This document shows positions 23,610-32,586 of a stretch of DNA of 38,485 nt, one piece after another. Source of the stretch: Bacteroidales bacterium UBA6248. GTDB lineage: Bacteria; Bacteroidota; Bacteroidia; Bacteroidales; Lentimicrobiaceae. The first letter of the stretch is position 1. Each line of letters starts with the position of its first letter. Position numbers and translations under genes: made by a program. The stretch is from assembly GCA_002441345.1 (NCBI GenBank), contig DJVU01000023.1, forward strand, positions 1 through 38,485, read 5' to 3'. A model generated the notes under the pieces. The model had not been told where the DNA came from, made no database searches, and saw only the letters and a program-made list of their open reading frames with translations.

Positions 23610-26600
23610 TTAACGGATGCTGACCTTACGGATAACATTTCCATTTTCGGTGGTGATATTCAGCAGGTAAAGCCCTGAAGGCATACCATTTGTGCTGATG
23701 CGGAATTCATTTCCGTTAACGGCAGATTCATATACAAGCTGTCCGGAGATGTTGTACATCCGGATGTTTTCCATTCTGCTGAGGCCGGTAACATTCAGAA
23801 CATCGGTTGCAGGATTCGGATAGATGCTGAATCCGGCTGGCTCGTTGTTATTCGTTCCAACGGTGAATGTTACTTCAACGTCATCGATCATGAAAATGAA
23901 GCGGTCGTTCGATACACACTGAATGGCGACGTATACTTCCTGACCCTCGTAAGCGGAGAGATCATAGGTTACATAGGTCCAGTCTTCAGCAGGAGCATTG
24001 ATGGGGCCTGCGATGGTGGTGAAGCTCGAAGGATTCGTATTGGTTGTGGAAACCTTAATGTTATAGGTTTCGAGACCATACTGCGCAGTATACGATTTAA
24101 CCCAGAAGCCCAGGAACGGATTCTCGCCGAGAGCAACCTTGGGAGAGATCATATAATCGTTGTTAACTGCCGGAGGAATGGAGGCAAAGCTTGCACCCAG
24201 ACGGGCACCGCCGTGAGGAACCATACCAGCAACAGCAGGTGTGGTAGCTGCGGGGTTGAAGGCAATATACGACATAGGCTCACCCATGTGAGGGAAGGTT
24301 ATGCCATCAAAGCCGTAAGTGTTTCCACCGTCAACATCAATTGCGGTCCAGTCACCAAACGTAAGAGAGAAATCATCCAGATCTTCGAAATCAAGAATAA
24401 TACTGTTGGTAGCACCACCCTGGATTGTAGCAACAGCAGCATTCGAGTTGCCGGACTCGCCTTCGGTATAGAGTGCCCTGACGTGATACTCATAGGTTCC
24501 GGGTTCCAGATCCATGTCATCGTAAAACAGGTCAGCTACAGTTGCAGCATTGATTTTGACGCCGTTACGGTATACATTGTATCCGAGGATTTCGCGTGAA
24601 GCATGGTTGCGTGCGGGAATCGGAAGCTGATTGTTAATGACCGGCATAGCGGTACGGGCGATGGTATTCACACCACCTTCGACGGGGTGGTTGTAAATGG
24701 CGGGAGCTGCGCTGAGTTCGCGTACGGTGCCGTCGGTATACTGAACGATGGCACGGATAAGATATGCTTCTGTCCAGGCTTCCCAGGTGCCGGCATGGTC
24801 GTAATCCCATGAACGGCCGTTGTTCAGACCTTCATCGTAACCTACAAAGGTTGTTTCGTTGATAGATCCGAATCCAACGACGAAATCACCGGTAACCATA
24901 AGATTGGCATCGGTAACATCAACTTCCATCCAGCCTTCGTCGGGTGCATTGGCACCAACGGTGTGCAGAAGGGTAGTGGAAGGTGCCGAACCGCCCCATC
25001 CGTAAACCTCTGCATTAAAGGCTCCGTCACCACCTTCAAGGGTAGTGTAGAATTTCAGGGTGAGAATCTGACATGCACCCTGGGGCGACATATGCGTAGA
25101 CATGGTATAGCCGTTATAACTGTAGGCTTCGGTCGGAAGTTCGTTATCGTAGATCAGCTCTTCGATGATGCCGGTTCCGCCTCCGGGAGCATTCCAGGTA
25201 AGATGCACATCGTTGCCAGTAACTGCCGCAGCGAGATTGGTCGGAGGATCAAGCTGAGCCGATGACTGAACATTGAGGTGTACGGGAACATTCACCGTAG
25301 GATTAGCTTCGCTGTTGCTGGTGATAACCAGGAATGCCTGATAATTACCATAGCTTAATCCTGTAGCATCGAGGGTAACGGTTACATCCGATGAAGCACC
25401 GGCTGCGGTGGAACCATTTGCAGGAGCTGCACTAACCCAGCTTGTTGTACCCGGATCAACGGCTATACTCCAGGTGAGTTCTTCGGTTCCCGGATTTGAA
25501 ATGGCAAGGTTGACCGTTGTGGTGGCGTCCTGTTCCAGCGTTTCACTGATTTCAGCAGGATTAACCGCGATCTGAGGTCCGCTGGCTGAGGCGCCGACTT
25601 CACCAAGCATACGGAACATGCCACCGTTGTATTGATTTTCGTTGAATCCACCGGCATAACCTACTGTGTTGTCAAAGAAATCGGTAGCAAGGAACTGTTT
25701 CGTCGTTGTACCGGGGAAGGCAGTCCATGTGAGTCCGCCGTCGTTGCTGTAGGAAACACCTGTAGCATTGGTAGCAGCTCCGGTTGAAACATAGGTATTA
25801 GCAGTTCCGGGAACGTAAGTAAGATCGTTGGTGAAGAAAGCTCCGACAGGAGTGATGTTCTCCCAGGTGGCACCACCGTCGGTTGTACGACGAACCTGTA
25901 CGGGTGACTGTGTTTGTGCTACTATACCATTCATGGGATCTTTGAAAGCGATCATATTGATACCGCCGTTTGAAGCAGCAGTAATGTTGGCATTGGAAAC
26001 TCTCCAGTTGAATCCGCGGTCATCGGAGATGAATACACGGCCTTTGTTGGTGCCGAACATCACGGTGTTTTCACCGGTAGTTTCAATGCAGGTTGTCCAT
26101 CCGCCTTCTCCTGAAAGCGGTGTGCCTCCGGTAATATTGGCTGCGGGAACACGCTGCCAGGTTGTACCGCCGTTAACGGTAGTGTAAATTTCAAAGTAGT
26201 TGTCTTTTACGTCGCCATGGCACATACCTTCCATTTCGTTCCAGAAGAAAACGTTGTTGGCGAAGGAAGCCGATCCCTGAAGAGCTCCGGGAAGCTGAAC
26301 CCAGGTTGTTCCGCCGTTGGTGGTTTTGTAGATTCCGCAGGTGTTGTTCTGTGCTGTAGCTCCGTTATAAACAGCTGCATAAGCTATGTTCTCGTCAAGA
26401 GCGCATATGTTTCCGATGCCGTAGGTAGAACCACCCAGAATCTGGCCGGTTGTCCATGTCTCGCCGCCATTTGAGGTCTTGGTAAACTCGTTGATGGTCT
26501 GGTTTCCGCCCGATCCGTCGTAAGCAACACCCCAGGCAACGGTAGCCGAAGGAGCATGCATGTAGTTGACACCCCTGGAGGTAGCAGTAAATGCAGTATT

Positions 26601-27740
26601 CTGTACGATCCAAGCAGCGGGATTGTTGCCGGGCTGAATTCCAACAATGGCCCTGTTGTCGTCGTTGAAGTTATTGCCTCCCGGATTCAGTGATCCAATG
26701 GCAAAATATCCGTTGTATGAACCCGACCAGCCCCAGTTAAAGTGGAATTTGTTGTCGCTGAGTCTGTAACCGTCGCAAATCCAGGCATGTCCGCCACTGG
26801 CGGTGCTTGATCCGGCATAGTATATGGGACGTGCAGCATCCAGCTCGGTGCGAAGAAGGGTGTACCAGTCGGCCATTACAGGGTAATTCGTCTTTGACTT
26901 AAGCTCAACCGTGCCGTCAAATTTGAAATAGTTTACCAGCGCAAACGGAACGTCTTCACTGTATGCACCCGATCCGGAAGCAGCATACTGCATATTGACC
27001 GAAACGCCTGCATGGTACATCAGCGTTGCAACTGCAGTGTTTGCTGTAGTAACGTTGTTGGGCATTGCAGCATAGTTGTAGGAAGCAGAGGCGAAGTCGG
27101 CCGTTTGCAGCCCGTATGTAGGATGCATGTAGCTGTGGTATCCTACGCCCGATGCGGGGAAGTTGTGGTATTTCATCAGCACTGCCATGGTGGTGGCAAC
27201 ACAACCGGTCCATGCTCTGCCGCATGATCCGAAACCGGCATTGGGTTCAACGGGACAAAGGGCGTTGTAATAGCAACCCTGATCCCAGGTGGTGGTTACC
27301 AGCGGATTAACATCATTGGTTGAGCGCTCCATATTGTTGCTCAGTATGTTATCCCACATCGGCCTGGTTTGGGAATTGCTCATCCTGGCAGAGGCGATAC
27401 CGGAAATCTCACGGCTATAGTTCTCAATCCATGAGATAGCAGCCGGATTCTCCGTGTTTTCATCTATCGTTCCGCTGTGCGCGTAACCCAGAACCGGAAT
27501 CGAAGCATCGTCGGCAGCAACCATAACAAATCCACCCGAAGTAAAAGTGAAGGTGTAAATGGTTGTGATCCCGTTAAGTTGTTTTTCAAAACTTCCGTTT
27601 ACGGTGTAATCGGTAATGTCTCCAGGTGCATAATGAACATAATAGTTCACTGCAACCTGTTCTGCTGTCCTCTTGTCGACAGGGTTAGCCGTTATGGCTA
27701 CTGTCAGCAATGCCAGCACAAGGGTAAGGATTTGCTTCAT
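23610..27740 (-). CDS. Secreted multidomain C10 (streptopain-like) peptidase with T9SS sorting domain
   Basis: This 1376-residue exported protein starts at MKQILTLVLALLTVAITANP (ATG at 27740). It has a Spi/inhibitor-like propeptide (about 20-120) and a C10 cysteine protease domain (about 130-365) with catalytic Cys180 in WTGCVATTMAVLMKYH, His318 in GGHAWICDGY and the NWGWSG motif. A Ycf48/BNR-type beta-propeller (about 375-715) carries repeated (N/D)GGxTW blocks. Next are an Ig-like, BACON/ASPM-type domain (about 728-825), an fn3 module interrupted by a beta-rich domain (about 832-1105), a cleaved-adhesin/MAM-like domain (about 1114-1295) and a C-terminal Por sorting domain (about 1303-1376; FSIYPNPATDVLNV). 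It should leave the cell by type IX secretion and be anchored or released. Relatives include streptopain and interpain. Confidence 0.93.
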   Translation of the reverse strand: MKQILTLVLALLTVAITANPVDKRTAEQVAVNYYVHYAPGDITDYTVNGSFEKQLNGITTIYTFTFTSGGFVMVAADDASIPVLGYAHSGTIDENTENPAAISWIENYSREISGIASARMSNSQTRPMWDNILSNNMERSTNDVNPLVTTTWDQGCYYNALCPVEPNAGFGSCGRAWTGCVATTMAVLMKYHNFPASGVGYHSYMHPTYGLQTADFASASYNYAAMPNNVTTANTAVATLMYHAGVSVNMQYAASGSGAYSEDVPFALVNYFKFDGTVELKSKTNYPVMADWYTLLRTELDAARPIYYAGSSTASGGHAWICDGYRLSDNKFHFNWGWSGSYNGYFAIGSLNPGGNNFNDDNRAIVGIQPGNNPAAWIVQNTAFTATSRGVNYMHAPSATVAWGVAYDGSGGNQTINEFTKTSNGGETWTTGQILGGSTYGIGNICALDENIAYAAVYNGATAQNNTCGIYKTTNGGTTWVQLPGALQGSASFANNVFFWNEMEGMCHGDVKDNYFEIYTTVNGGTTWQRVPAANITGGTPLSGEGGWTTCIETTGENTVMFGTNKGRVFISDDRGFNWRVSNANITAASNGGINMIAFKDPMNGIVAQTQSPVQVRRTTDGGATWENITPVGAFFTNDLTYVPGTANTYVSTGAATNATGVSYSNDGGLTWTAFPGTTTKQFLATDFFDNTVGYAGGFNENQYNGGMFRMLGEVGASASGPQIAVNPAEISETLEQDATTTVNLAISNPGTEELTWSIAVDPGTTSWVSAAPANGSTAAGASSDVTVTLDATGLSYGNYQAFLVITSNSEANPTVNVPVHLNVQSSAQLDPPTNLAAAVTGNDVHLTWNAPGGGTGIIEELIYDNELPTEAYSYNGYTMSTHMSPQGACQILTLKFYTTLEGGDGAFNAEVYGWGGSAPSTTLLHTVGANAPDEGWMEVDVTDANLMVTGDFVVGFGSINETTFVGYDEGLNNGRSWDYDHAGTWEAWTEAYLIRAIVQYTDGTVRELSAAPAIYNHPVEGGVNTIARTAMPVINNQLPIPARNHASREILGYNVYRNGVKINAATVADLFYDDMDLEPGTYEYHVRALYTEGESGNSNAAVATIQGGATNSIILDFEDLDDFSLTFGDWTAIDVDGGNTYGFDGITFPHMGEPMSYIAFNPAATTPAVAGMVPHGGARLGASFASIPPAVNNDYMISPKVALGENPFLGFWVKSYTAQYGLETYNIKVSTTNTNPSSFTTIAGPINAPAEDWTYVTYDLSAYEGQEVYVAIQCVSNDRFIFMIDDVEVTFTVGTNNNEPAGFSIYPNPATDVLNVTGLSRMENIRMYNISGQLVYESAVNGNEFRISTNGMPSGLYLLNITTENGNVIRKVSIR

Positions 27741-27840
27741 CGTGAAATGAAAATTTAGTGAATGATAATTTGATTTGGGAATGATTTTCAAACGGGTTTG
27801 TTTATTCTAAGGCTGATCCCTGAATTTTATGAATCACCGA

Positions 27841-27848
27841 CAAATTTA
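27841..27848 (-). promoter_or_regulatory. Candidate -7 element of the C10 protease gene
   Basis: On the minus strand TAAATTTG matches TAnnTTTG exactly, giving a leader of roughly 95 bases before the ATG at 27740. The nearest TTG lies only 14 bases upstream, so the -33 box is uncertain. Confidence 0.45.
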
Positions 27849-27908
27849 GGATAATATCGTTACAATCGCCGGAAGGCCGCGAGAAATTCTTAAACTTTTA
27901 TCAACACC

Positions 27909-28565
27909 TCAGGCCTTAAAAGCAAGCAGGCAAGCCAGGTCACCCGGTGCAGGTATCAGCAATCCTGGATTCTCCTTTTCTAGCTCTTCCCGCGAACCAT
28001 ATCCATAAAGGACTGCCGCAGAACTAATTCCCGCTTCTTTTGCTCCCCTGATGTCGTGATACCTGTCGCCAGCCATCACGATTTGCGATCCGGGCTTCAG
28101 GCCAAGCTTGTCAAGCGTGTAATGAATAAGCTCTACCTTTTCGCTGCGGTCGCCGTTGATCTCGCAACCCGACAGCTCCGTGAAGTACTTCAGCAAGCCT
28201 GCTTCCTCCACGATTTTTTCTGCATACACCCATGCTTTTGACGTAACCAGACTGAGTATTAATCCTTTTTCTTTCAGTTTTTTAAGTTCGTCTTCTATGC
28301 CGGGGTACACCGTAAACATATGCATTCCTTCGCGGCCGTAAAACTCCCTGTAGATTTCCGTTGCCCTTTCCGCTTTAGCGGCATTAAACCCGAATAACTG
28401 CATAAAACTGTGCCGTAGGGGAGGGCCGATAAAGGGTGTCATATCTTTGGGACGTTCATCCGGAGGTACGTTAAGCGTATCGATGGTATGCAAAGCAGAA
28501 GCCAGTATGCCCGGCCGCGAGTCGATGAGCGTCCCGTCAAGGTCAAAAAAGATGTGCGTAAACAT
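27909..28565 (-). CDS. HAD-superfamily phosphatase, phosphoglycolate-phosphatase-like
   Basis: This 218-residue enzyme has the HAD motifs in order: motif I FDLDGTLID (Asp8 nucleophile, Asp10), a helical cap (about 15-80), motif II LVTSK (about 108-112), motif III lysine in DRSEKVELI and motif IV GDRYHDIRGAKEAG (about 166-179). The size and cap type (subfamily IA) fit Gph or related sugar-phosphate and nucleotide phosphatases; the substrate cannot be told. It is a single gene oriented leftward between the C10 protease and the aconitase operon. Confidence 0.88.
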   Translation of the reverse strand: MFTHIFFDLDGTLIDSRPGILASALHTIDTLNVPPDERPKDMTPFIGPPLRHSFMQLFGFNAAKAERATEIYREFYGREGMHMFTVYPGIEDELKKLKEKGLILSLVTSKAWVYAEKIVEEAGLLKYFTELSGCEINGDRSEKVELIHYTLDKLGLKPGSQIVMAGDRYHDIRGAKEAGISSAAVLYGYGSREELEKENPGLLIPAPGDLACLLAFKA

Positions 28566-28770
28566 ATCCGGTTTTATTTCGGTATTTGCAGCGCTAAGAT
28601 ACCGGCTTTTGGCTTCAGCCGGTTATTTCGCTTCACATGTTTTTGTCCTGAAGCTGATTGAATGACACTTTCATCCCTGATAATGAGTTACTCACAAAAT
28701 AATCCCGGAGACACAGTGATGGATAATTTATCCGATTAATTGTAATCGCCACGTTTCGCTCAGGCAGTTC

Positions 28771-28804
28771 AAAAAAAATCCTCCCCCGCTTGTCCGGAGG
28801 AGGA
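28771..28804 (-). terminator. Rho-independent terminator of the dehydrogenase-HD-aconitase operon
   Basis: A 10-bp stem with one wobble pair (28779-28788 with 28795-28804, 6-base loop), followed leftward by eight U from the A-run 28771-28778. It sits about 40 bases past the fused aconitase stop. Confidence 0.92.
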
Positions 28805-28846
28805 ATGCATTATAAATTTAAAGGTAATTACCGGATCTGCTATATA

Positions 28847-30649
28847 CTAAAGTAATCCTCCGTTTTTGTAAATCTGAAGCTGCGCATCGTAAAAACGGTT
28901 TATCTGGTATGATTTACCATTGTTCAGGTTCATCAGTTCTCCCGTAAGGAAGTTAACGCGAATGCGATGCCCCGTCTCAAGCCCCGTCTCTTCAATCATA
29001 CCTTCTTTATAAGTGAGAATGGGCAGCGCTGCATTGATTGCGTTGCGTTCATAAATGGCACCAAACGATTCGGCAATTATGCATGAGACCCCAAGCGATT
29101 TAAAGCAATCCACTGCCTGTTGCCTCGAGCTTCCTGCTCCGAAGTTTCTGCTGGTCACTACAATATCTCCGGGCTGGGCTTTTCCGGCAAAGTCTTCGTA
29201 ACCTTTCAGGTTGTCAAACGTGTACTGTCCCATTTCGCTGATGTCGGTGATGGCCAGATACCGGTTATGAAAGATCATATCGGTGTCGATATCGTCCTTT
29301 CGGATGACCCAAACCCTGCCTTCAACGGTTGTTTCGGTTTGTGCAGGTACATTCTTTTGTTTTGCAGTAGGTTTGAGTCCGGCAGTTTTTTCGAAAACAG
29401 CAGGTTGCGAAGGAATATCTCCGGGATCGGTGATGTAACCGGCGATGGCAGAAGCTGCAACGGTGGCGGGACTGGCTAGGTATACAAAGCCTTTTCCCTG
29501 TTTCCCGGCGAAGTTTCGGTTGCCGGTACTGATGGTTACCTCATCCGGGCCGTTTTGTCCGATCTGACCGGCTGCACATCCTGCACAACCGGCATTGGAG
29601 ACCAGAGCTCCGGCATTTTTAAAAATTTTTATGAGTCCTTCATCCAGGGCCTGCTGCCATATTTCATCCGTCGAGGGTACGATTTTCAGTACGACACCGG
29701 GTGCTACATGACGCCCCTTCAGAATTTCTGCCGTTATCCTGAGGTCATCGATTCGTCCGTTGGTACAACTCCCGATAAATGCCGAATCAATCTTGGTCTT
29801 TTTTACCGTTTCCAGAGGGGAATTGTCGTGCGGGTGACCCGGATTGGCAACCATAGGGACGAATGTACTGATATCAATTGTATGACTTTCAGCATATTCG
29901 GCTCCGGCATCTGCTGTAACGGCGGTAAAGCGCTTTCCCGTAAGGGATTCCAGTTCATCCAAAACCTTTTCGGATGGGGTAAACATAAGAATAATGGCTC
30001 CCATTTCCGTAGCCATGGATGCAATGGTGATGCGTTCGTCAAGGGTAAGCTCATCAATGGCATCGCCATAGACTTCTACGCTGTACCCAAGCAGTTTGTT
30101 GGCGCCGAAAATGGACAGAAGGTTAAGCACGATGTCTTTTGCGGTTACCAGTGCCGGCCGTTTACCTGTAAATGTGATTTTTACCGATTCGGGTACCTTG
30201 AACCATACCGATCCTTTAGCCCAGGCTGCAGCGATGTCCTGATCGCCCATGCCCTGGCCAAATGCTCCGATTGCACCCATAATATTGGCATGCGAGTCGG
30301 TGGATACAAAGGTGGAACCGGGATACACCAGTCCTTTGTCGATGGCCAGGTGCGTGCCTATACCCGAATCCACGTCATAAACGGCTATTCCCTGCTGCCG
30401 CGCATACATCCTGCAATATTGCTGATTGGCTGCATATTTCTGATCCGACCCGCCCGGGTTGCAGTCGAACGTAAATATGGTACGCGACGGATCGGCAAGT
30501 TCCAGCCCGTTTTCGAGCAGGTTTTTTACCACATTGGCACCACCGAAGTCACGGGCAGCCCGGGTATCGATAAATACATCGATGATGTCGCCGGGTTTAA
30601 CGGATTGTTGCGGTGAATGGGCAGCCAGAATTTTTTCTATTATCGTCAT
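28847..30649 (-). CDS. Fused aconitase/3-isopropylmalate-dehydratase-type enzyme (large + small subunit)
   Basis: This 600-residue hydro-lyase joins a LeuC-like domain (about 1-415) and a LeuD-like domain (about 444-600) through a Pro/Lys/Gln-rich linker. The 4Fe-4S ligands are Cys295 (IGSCTNGR) and Cys355/Cys358 (GCAGC). The substrate loop reads STDSHANIMGAIGAFGQGMGD in place of the usual GDSHT. The small domain has DDIDTDMIFHNRYL and NFGAGSSRQQA (usually GSSREH). It would isomerise citrate/isocitrate, isopropylmalate or a homologue. The genes upstream in the operon are an HD protein and an isocitrate/isopropylmalate dehydrogenase with NADP-type residues, so citrate to isocitrate is the favoured reading. 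Standard LeuC and LeuD are separate proteins; the fusion and the changed loops set it apart. Confidence 0.88.
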   Translation of the reverse strand: MTIIEKILAAHSPQQSVKPGDIIDVFIDTRAARDFGGANVVKNLLENGLELADPSRTIFTFDCNPGGSDQKYAANQQYCRMYARQQGIAVYDVDSGIGTHLAIDKGLVYPGSTFVSTDSHANIMGAIGAFGQGMGDQDIAAAWAKGSVWFKVPESVKITFTGKRPALVTAKDIVLNLLSIFGANKLLGYSVEVYGDAIDELTLDERITIASMATEMGAIILMFTPSEKVLDELESLTGKRFTAVTADAGAEYAESHTIDISTFVPMVANPGHPHDNSPLETVKKTKIDSAFIGSCTNGRIDDLRITAEILKGRHVAPGVVLKIVPSTDEIWQQALDEGLIKIFKNAGALVSNAGCAGCAAGQIGQNGPDEVTISTGNRNFAGKQGKGFVYLASPATVAASAIAGYITDPGDIPSQPAVFEKTAGLKPTAKQKNVPAQTETTVEGRVWVIRKDDIDTDMIFHNRYLAITDISEMGQYTFDNLKGYEDFAGKAQPGDIVVTSRNFGAGSSRQQAVDCFKSLGVSCIIAESFGAIYERNAINAALPILTYKEGMIEETGLETGHRIRVNFLTGELMNLNNGKSYQINRFYDAQLQIYKNGGLL

Positions 30650-30670
30650 AATCGTCTCTCTTTACCAGGT

Positions 30671-31243
30671 TCAGATTTTTAAGCGTTCGCGGAAAGGTTC
30701 AAAGGTCATGAAGTCGGCGTGATGCACCACATAGGCTTCCGTGGAGCGTTTTACCATATTACCTTCGCCGGCATGGGTTGCAATGATGTGGCAAACTTCT
30801 GCAGGAACTCCGCACATTTCAGCGAGCGATACGCCTGAGAACGGATGCCGCAGGTATTTGCCGTAGCTTCCCTGTACCGATTTACCGTCTTTCATCTCAT
30901 ATTCAAGGAGTTTTCCAACGTCGGCGAGAATGGATCCTGCAATAAGCACATCCATTTTCACCGGAAGGTCGTTCCTGAAAAACAGGTTCATCTGGTTGCC
31001 GCAATCCCTCGAGATGTGGACTACTGCCCGTTTGTGATCCATAAACGTAACCTTAAGGTCGGGCCCGGCCAGAAGGGTAAACGGAATACTGTTCAGGTCG
31101 TCGGGTGTGAGCACGCTCTTTTGCAGTGCCAGTGCCCAGGTGTTTGTTGTGGCTTCGCGCAGCGCACGGTCGTTAATCCATTCCAGCTCCGGCCAGAGCT
31201 CCTGTGCCTGCTTTATGTATTCGGGATGTATTTCCGGGGTCAT
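30671..31243 (-). CDS. HD-domain protein with altered HD motif
   Basis: This 190-residue protein sits between the dehydrogenase and aconitase genes (69 and 21 base gaps). It has an HD-type layout: His70 (MDHKRAVVH), then ILADVGKLLEYE at 105-116, where classical members have L-H-D-x-G-K. The metal-binding His is therefore Ala107, with Asp108 kept. Then follow His133 (LRHPFSG), His157 (IIATHAGEG) and His174/175-Ala-Asp177. The missing His would weaken one metal site, although other histidines remain. HD proteins are usually phosphohydrolases. What one does in an aconitase-dehydrogenase operon is unknown; binding or hydrolysis of a regulatory nucleotide is one possibility. Confidence 0.8.
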   Translation of the reverse strand: MTPEIHPEYIKQAQELWPELEWINDRALREATTNTWALALQKSVLTPDDLNSIPFTLLAGPDLKVTFMDHKRAVVHISRDCGNQMNLFFRNDLPVKMDVLIAGSILADVGKLLEYEMKDGKSVQGSYGKYLRHPFSGVSLAEMCGVPAEVCHIIATHAGEGNMVKRSTEAYVVHHADFMTFEPFRERLKI

Positions 31244-31312
31244 TGTTTTTATAATTACGGTGTTAGCAAATTGTTTTGACTCCTTCAGACTTGCTTATGC
31301 TGAGAAATTCTG

Positions 31313-32515
31313 TTATGCTTTCAGCTTTGCAATGATGGCATCGGCCATATGACGGGTTGAGGCAGCGCCCTGGTTGACTACATCCGGGGTGCCTTTGAGC
31401 TTGAGCATATCGTAAGCTCTTGTTTTTCCTTCAGCAACCACATCCATCACCGCCTTGCGGATTCTTCCGGCCATTTCATTTTCGTTCAGATGCTCAAGCA
31501 TCATCACGGCCGACAGTATCATGGCAATGGGATTAACGATGCTGGTTTCGTATCCGGCATATTTGGGTGCCGAACCGTGGGTGGGTTCAAAAACGGCAAC
31601 TCCGCTCTCGGGATTGAACTGGGCGCTGGTGGCAAATCCAAGACCTCCGATAAGTCCGGCAAATGCATCCGAAACGATATCGCCAAACATATTACCGGCT
31701 ACTATAACGTTATAGTTCTCGGGATTTTTGGTGAGCCACATCATCATGGCATCTATGTTCACATCCTCTACCCGGATGCCCGGAAATTCGTTTTTACTCA
31801 TTTCCTGGGCCGTTTTCAGCATCATGCCGGAAGTTTCCCTGATTACATTTGGTTTTTCACATACCGTAATTTTATCAAAGCCACGCTTTTGTGCGTATTC
31901 AAATGCTGCCCTTACGATTCGCGATGTGTATTTTCTGGTAAAGATGCGCGTTGAAACGGCCAGCTCGGGCCTCGGGCACCAGGCAAAGTTGTCCCTGAAT
32001 TTCTTATGGGTCAGAAGCGCATTATAAACCGTGTCGTCGGGATTTGTCCATTCAACGCCTCCGTACAAACCTTCCGTGTTCTGACGGAAGATCATCACAT
32101 CCACGACAGGCTCTTCCGGTTGCCCGCCACTGCCCCTGCGGATAAAATTCAGGGGATTGCCCGGCAATGTCCGGCAGGGCCGCATGCAGATGTCGAGGTC
32201 AAACATCTGGCGCATGCTTACAATCGGACTGTAATAGGTGTATCCTTTATCCTGCAGTGCAGGCGAAAGTTCTGCCGCAGCCTTGTCCTTCGGTTTGCTC
32301 GTGATGGCTCCGAAAAGGGCAATTTTATGTTTTTTCAGCAATTCTATGGTTCTGTCGGGCAGAGGATTGCCTTCATTGCACCAGAATTCCCATCCGATGT
32401 CACCGTGAATGTATTCTGCTTCAAACCCGGCTGCATCCAGTACACGGAGAGTTTCTTCCAGGACCACTTTTCCAATGCCGTCACCCGGCATGGTTACAAT
32501 CGTTCTTTTTGCCAT
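31313..32515 (-). CDS. Isocitrate/isopropylmalate dehydrogenase-family enzyme, likely NADP-dependent
   Basis: This 400-residue beta-decarboxylating dehydrogenase starts at MAKRTIVTMPGDGIGK (ATG at 32515, because the promoter's start of transcription lies after an earlier ATG). Visible elements: SMRQMFDLDICMRP (100-113), FRQNTEGLYGGVEW (143-156), Asp255, Asp279 and Asp283 for the metal, and EPTHGSAPKYAG (310-321). Lys318-Tyr319 and Val327 correspond to the NADP-binding Lys344, Tyr345 and Val351 of E. coli isocitrate dehydrogenase, whereas NAD enzymes have Asp-Ile there. The substrate could be isocitrate or a longer homologue. It is first in the operon with the HD and fused aconitase genes, so both act in one pathway. 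Confidence 0.9.
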   Translation of the reverse strand: MAKRTIVTMPGDGIGKVVLEETLRVLDAAGFEAEYIHGDIGWEFWCNEGNPLPDRTIELLKKHKIALFGAITSKPKDKAAAELSPALQDKGYTYYSPIVSMRQMFDLDICMRPCRTLPGNPLNFIRRGSGGQPEEPVVDVMIFRQNTEGLYGGVEWTNPDDTVYNALLTHKKFRDNFAWCPRPELAVSTRIFTRKYTSRIVRAAFEYAQKRGFDKITVCEKPNVIRETSGMMLKTAQEMSKNEFPGIRVEDVNIDAMMMWLTKNPENYNVIVAGNMFGDIVSDAFAGLIGGLGFATSAQFNPESGVAVFEPTHGSAPKYAGYETSIVNPIAMILSAVMMLEHLNENEMAGRIRKAVMDVVAEGKTRAYDMLKLKGTPDVVNQGAASTRHMADAIIAKLKA

Positions 32516-32556
32516 TTTTTTGATATTTTTTTGTGATTGAACTCCTGACAATGCAT

Positions 32557-32586
32557 CAAAATTATGGAACATATAGCAAACACCAA
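32557..32586 (-). promoter_or_regulatory. Strong Bacteroidota-type promoter of the dehydrogenase operon
   Basis: On the minus strand TTG (32584-32586), 19 bases, then TAATTTTG (32557-32564), an ideal match. The leader would be about 35 bases before the ATG at 32515. Confidence 0.8.

Noticed and set aside
32516..32572. 19-residue N-terminal extension of the dehydrogenase
   Set aside because: The promoter's expected start of transcription lies downstream of that ATG; MAKRTIVTMPGDGIG is a normal N-terminus.
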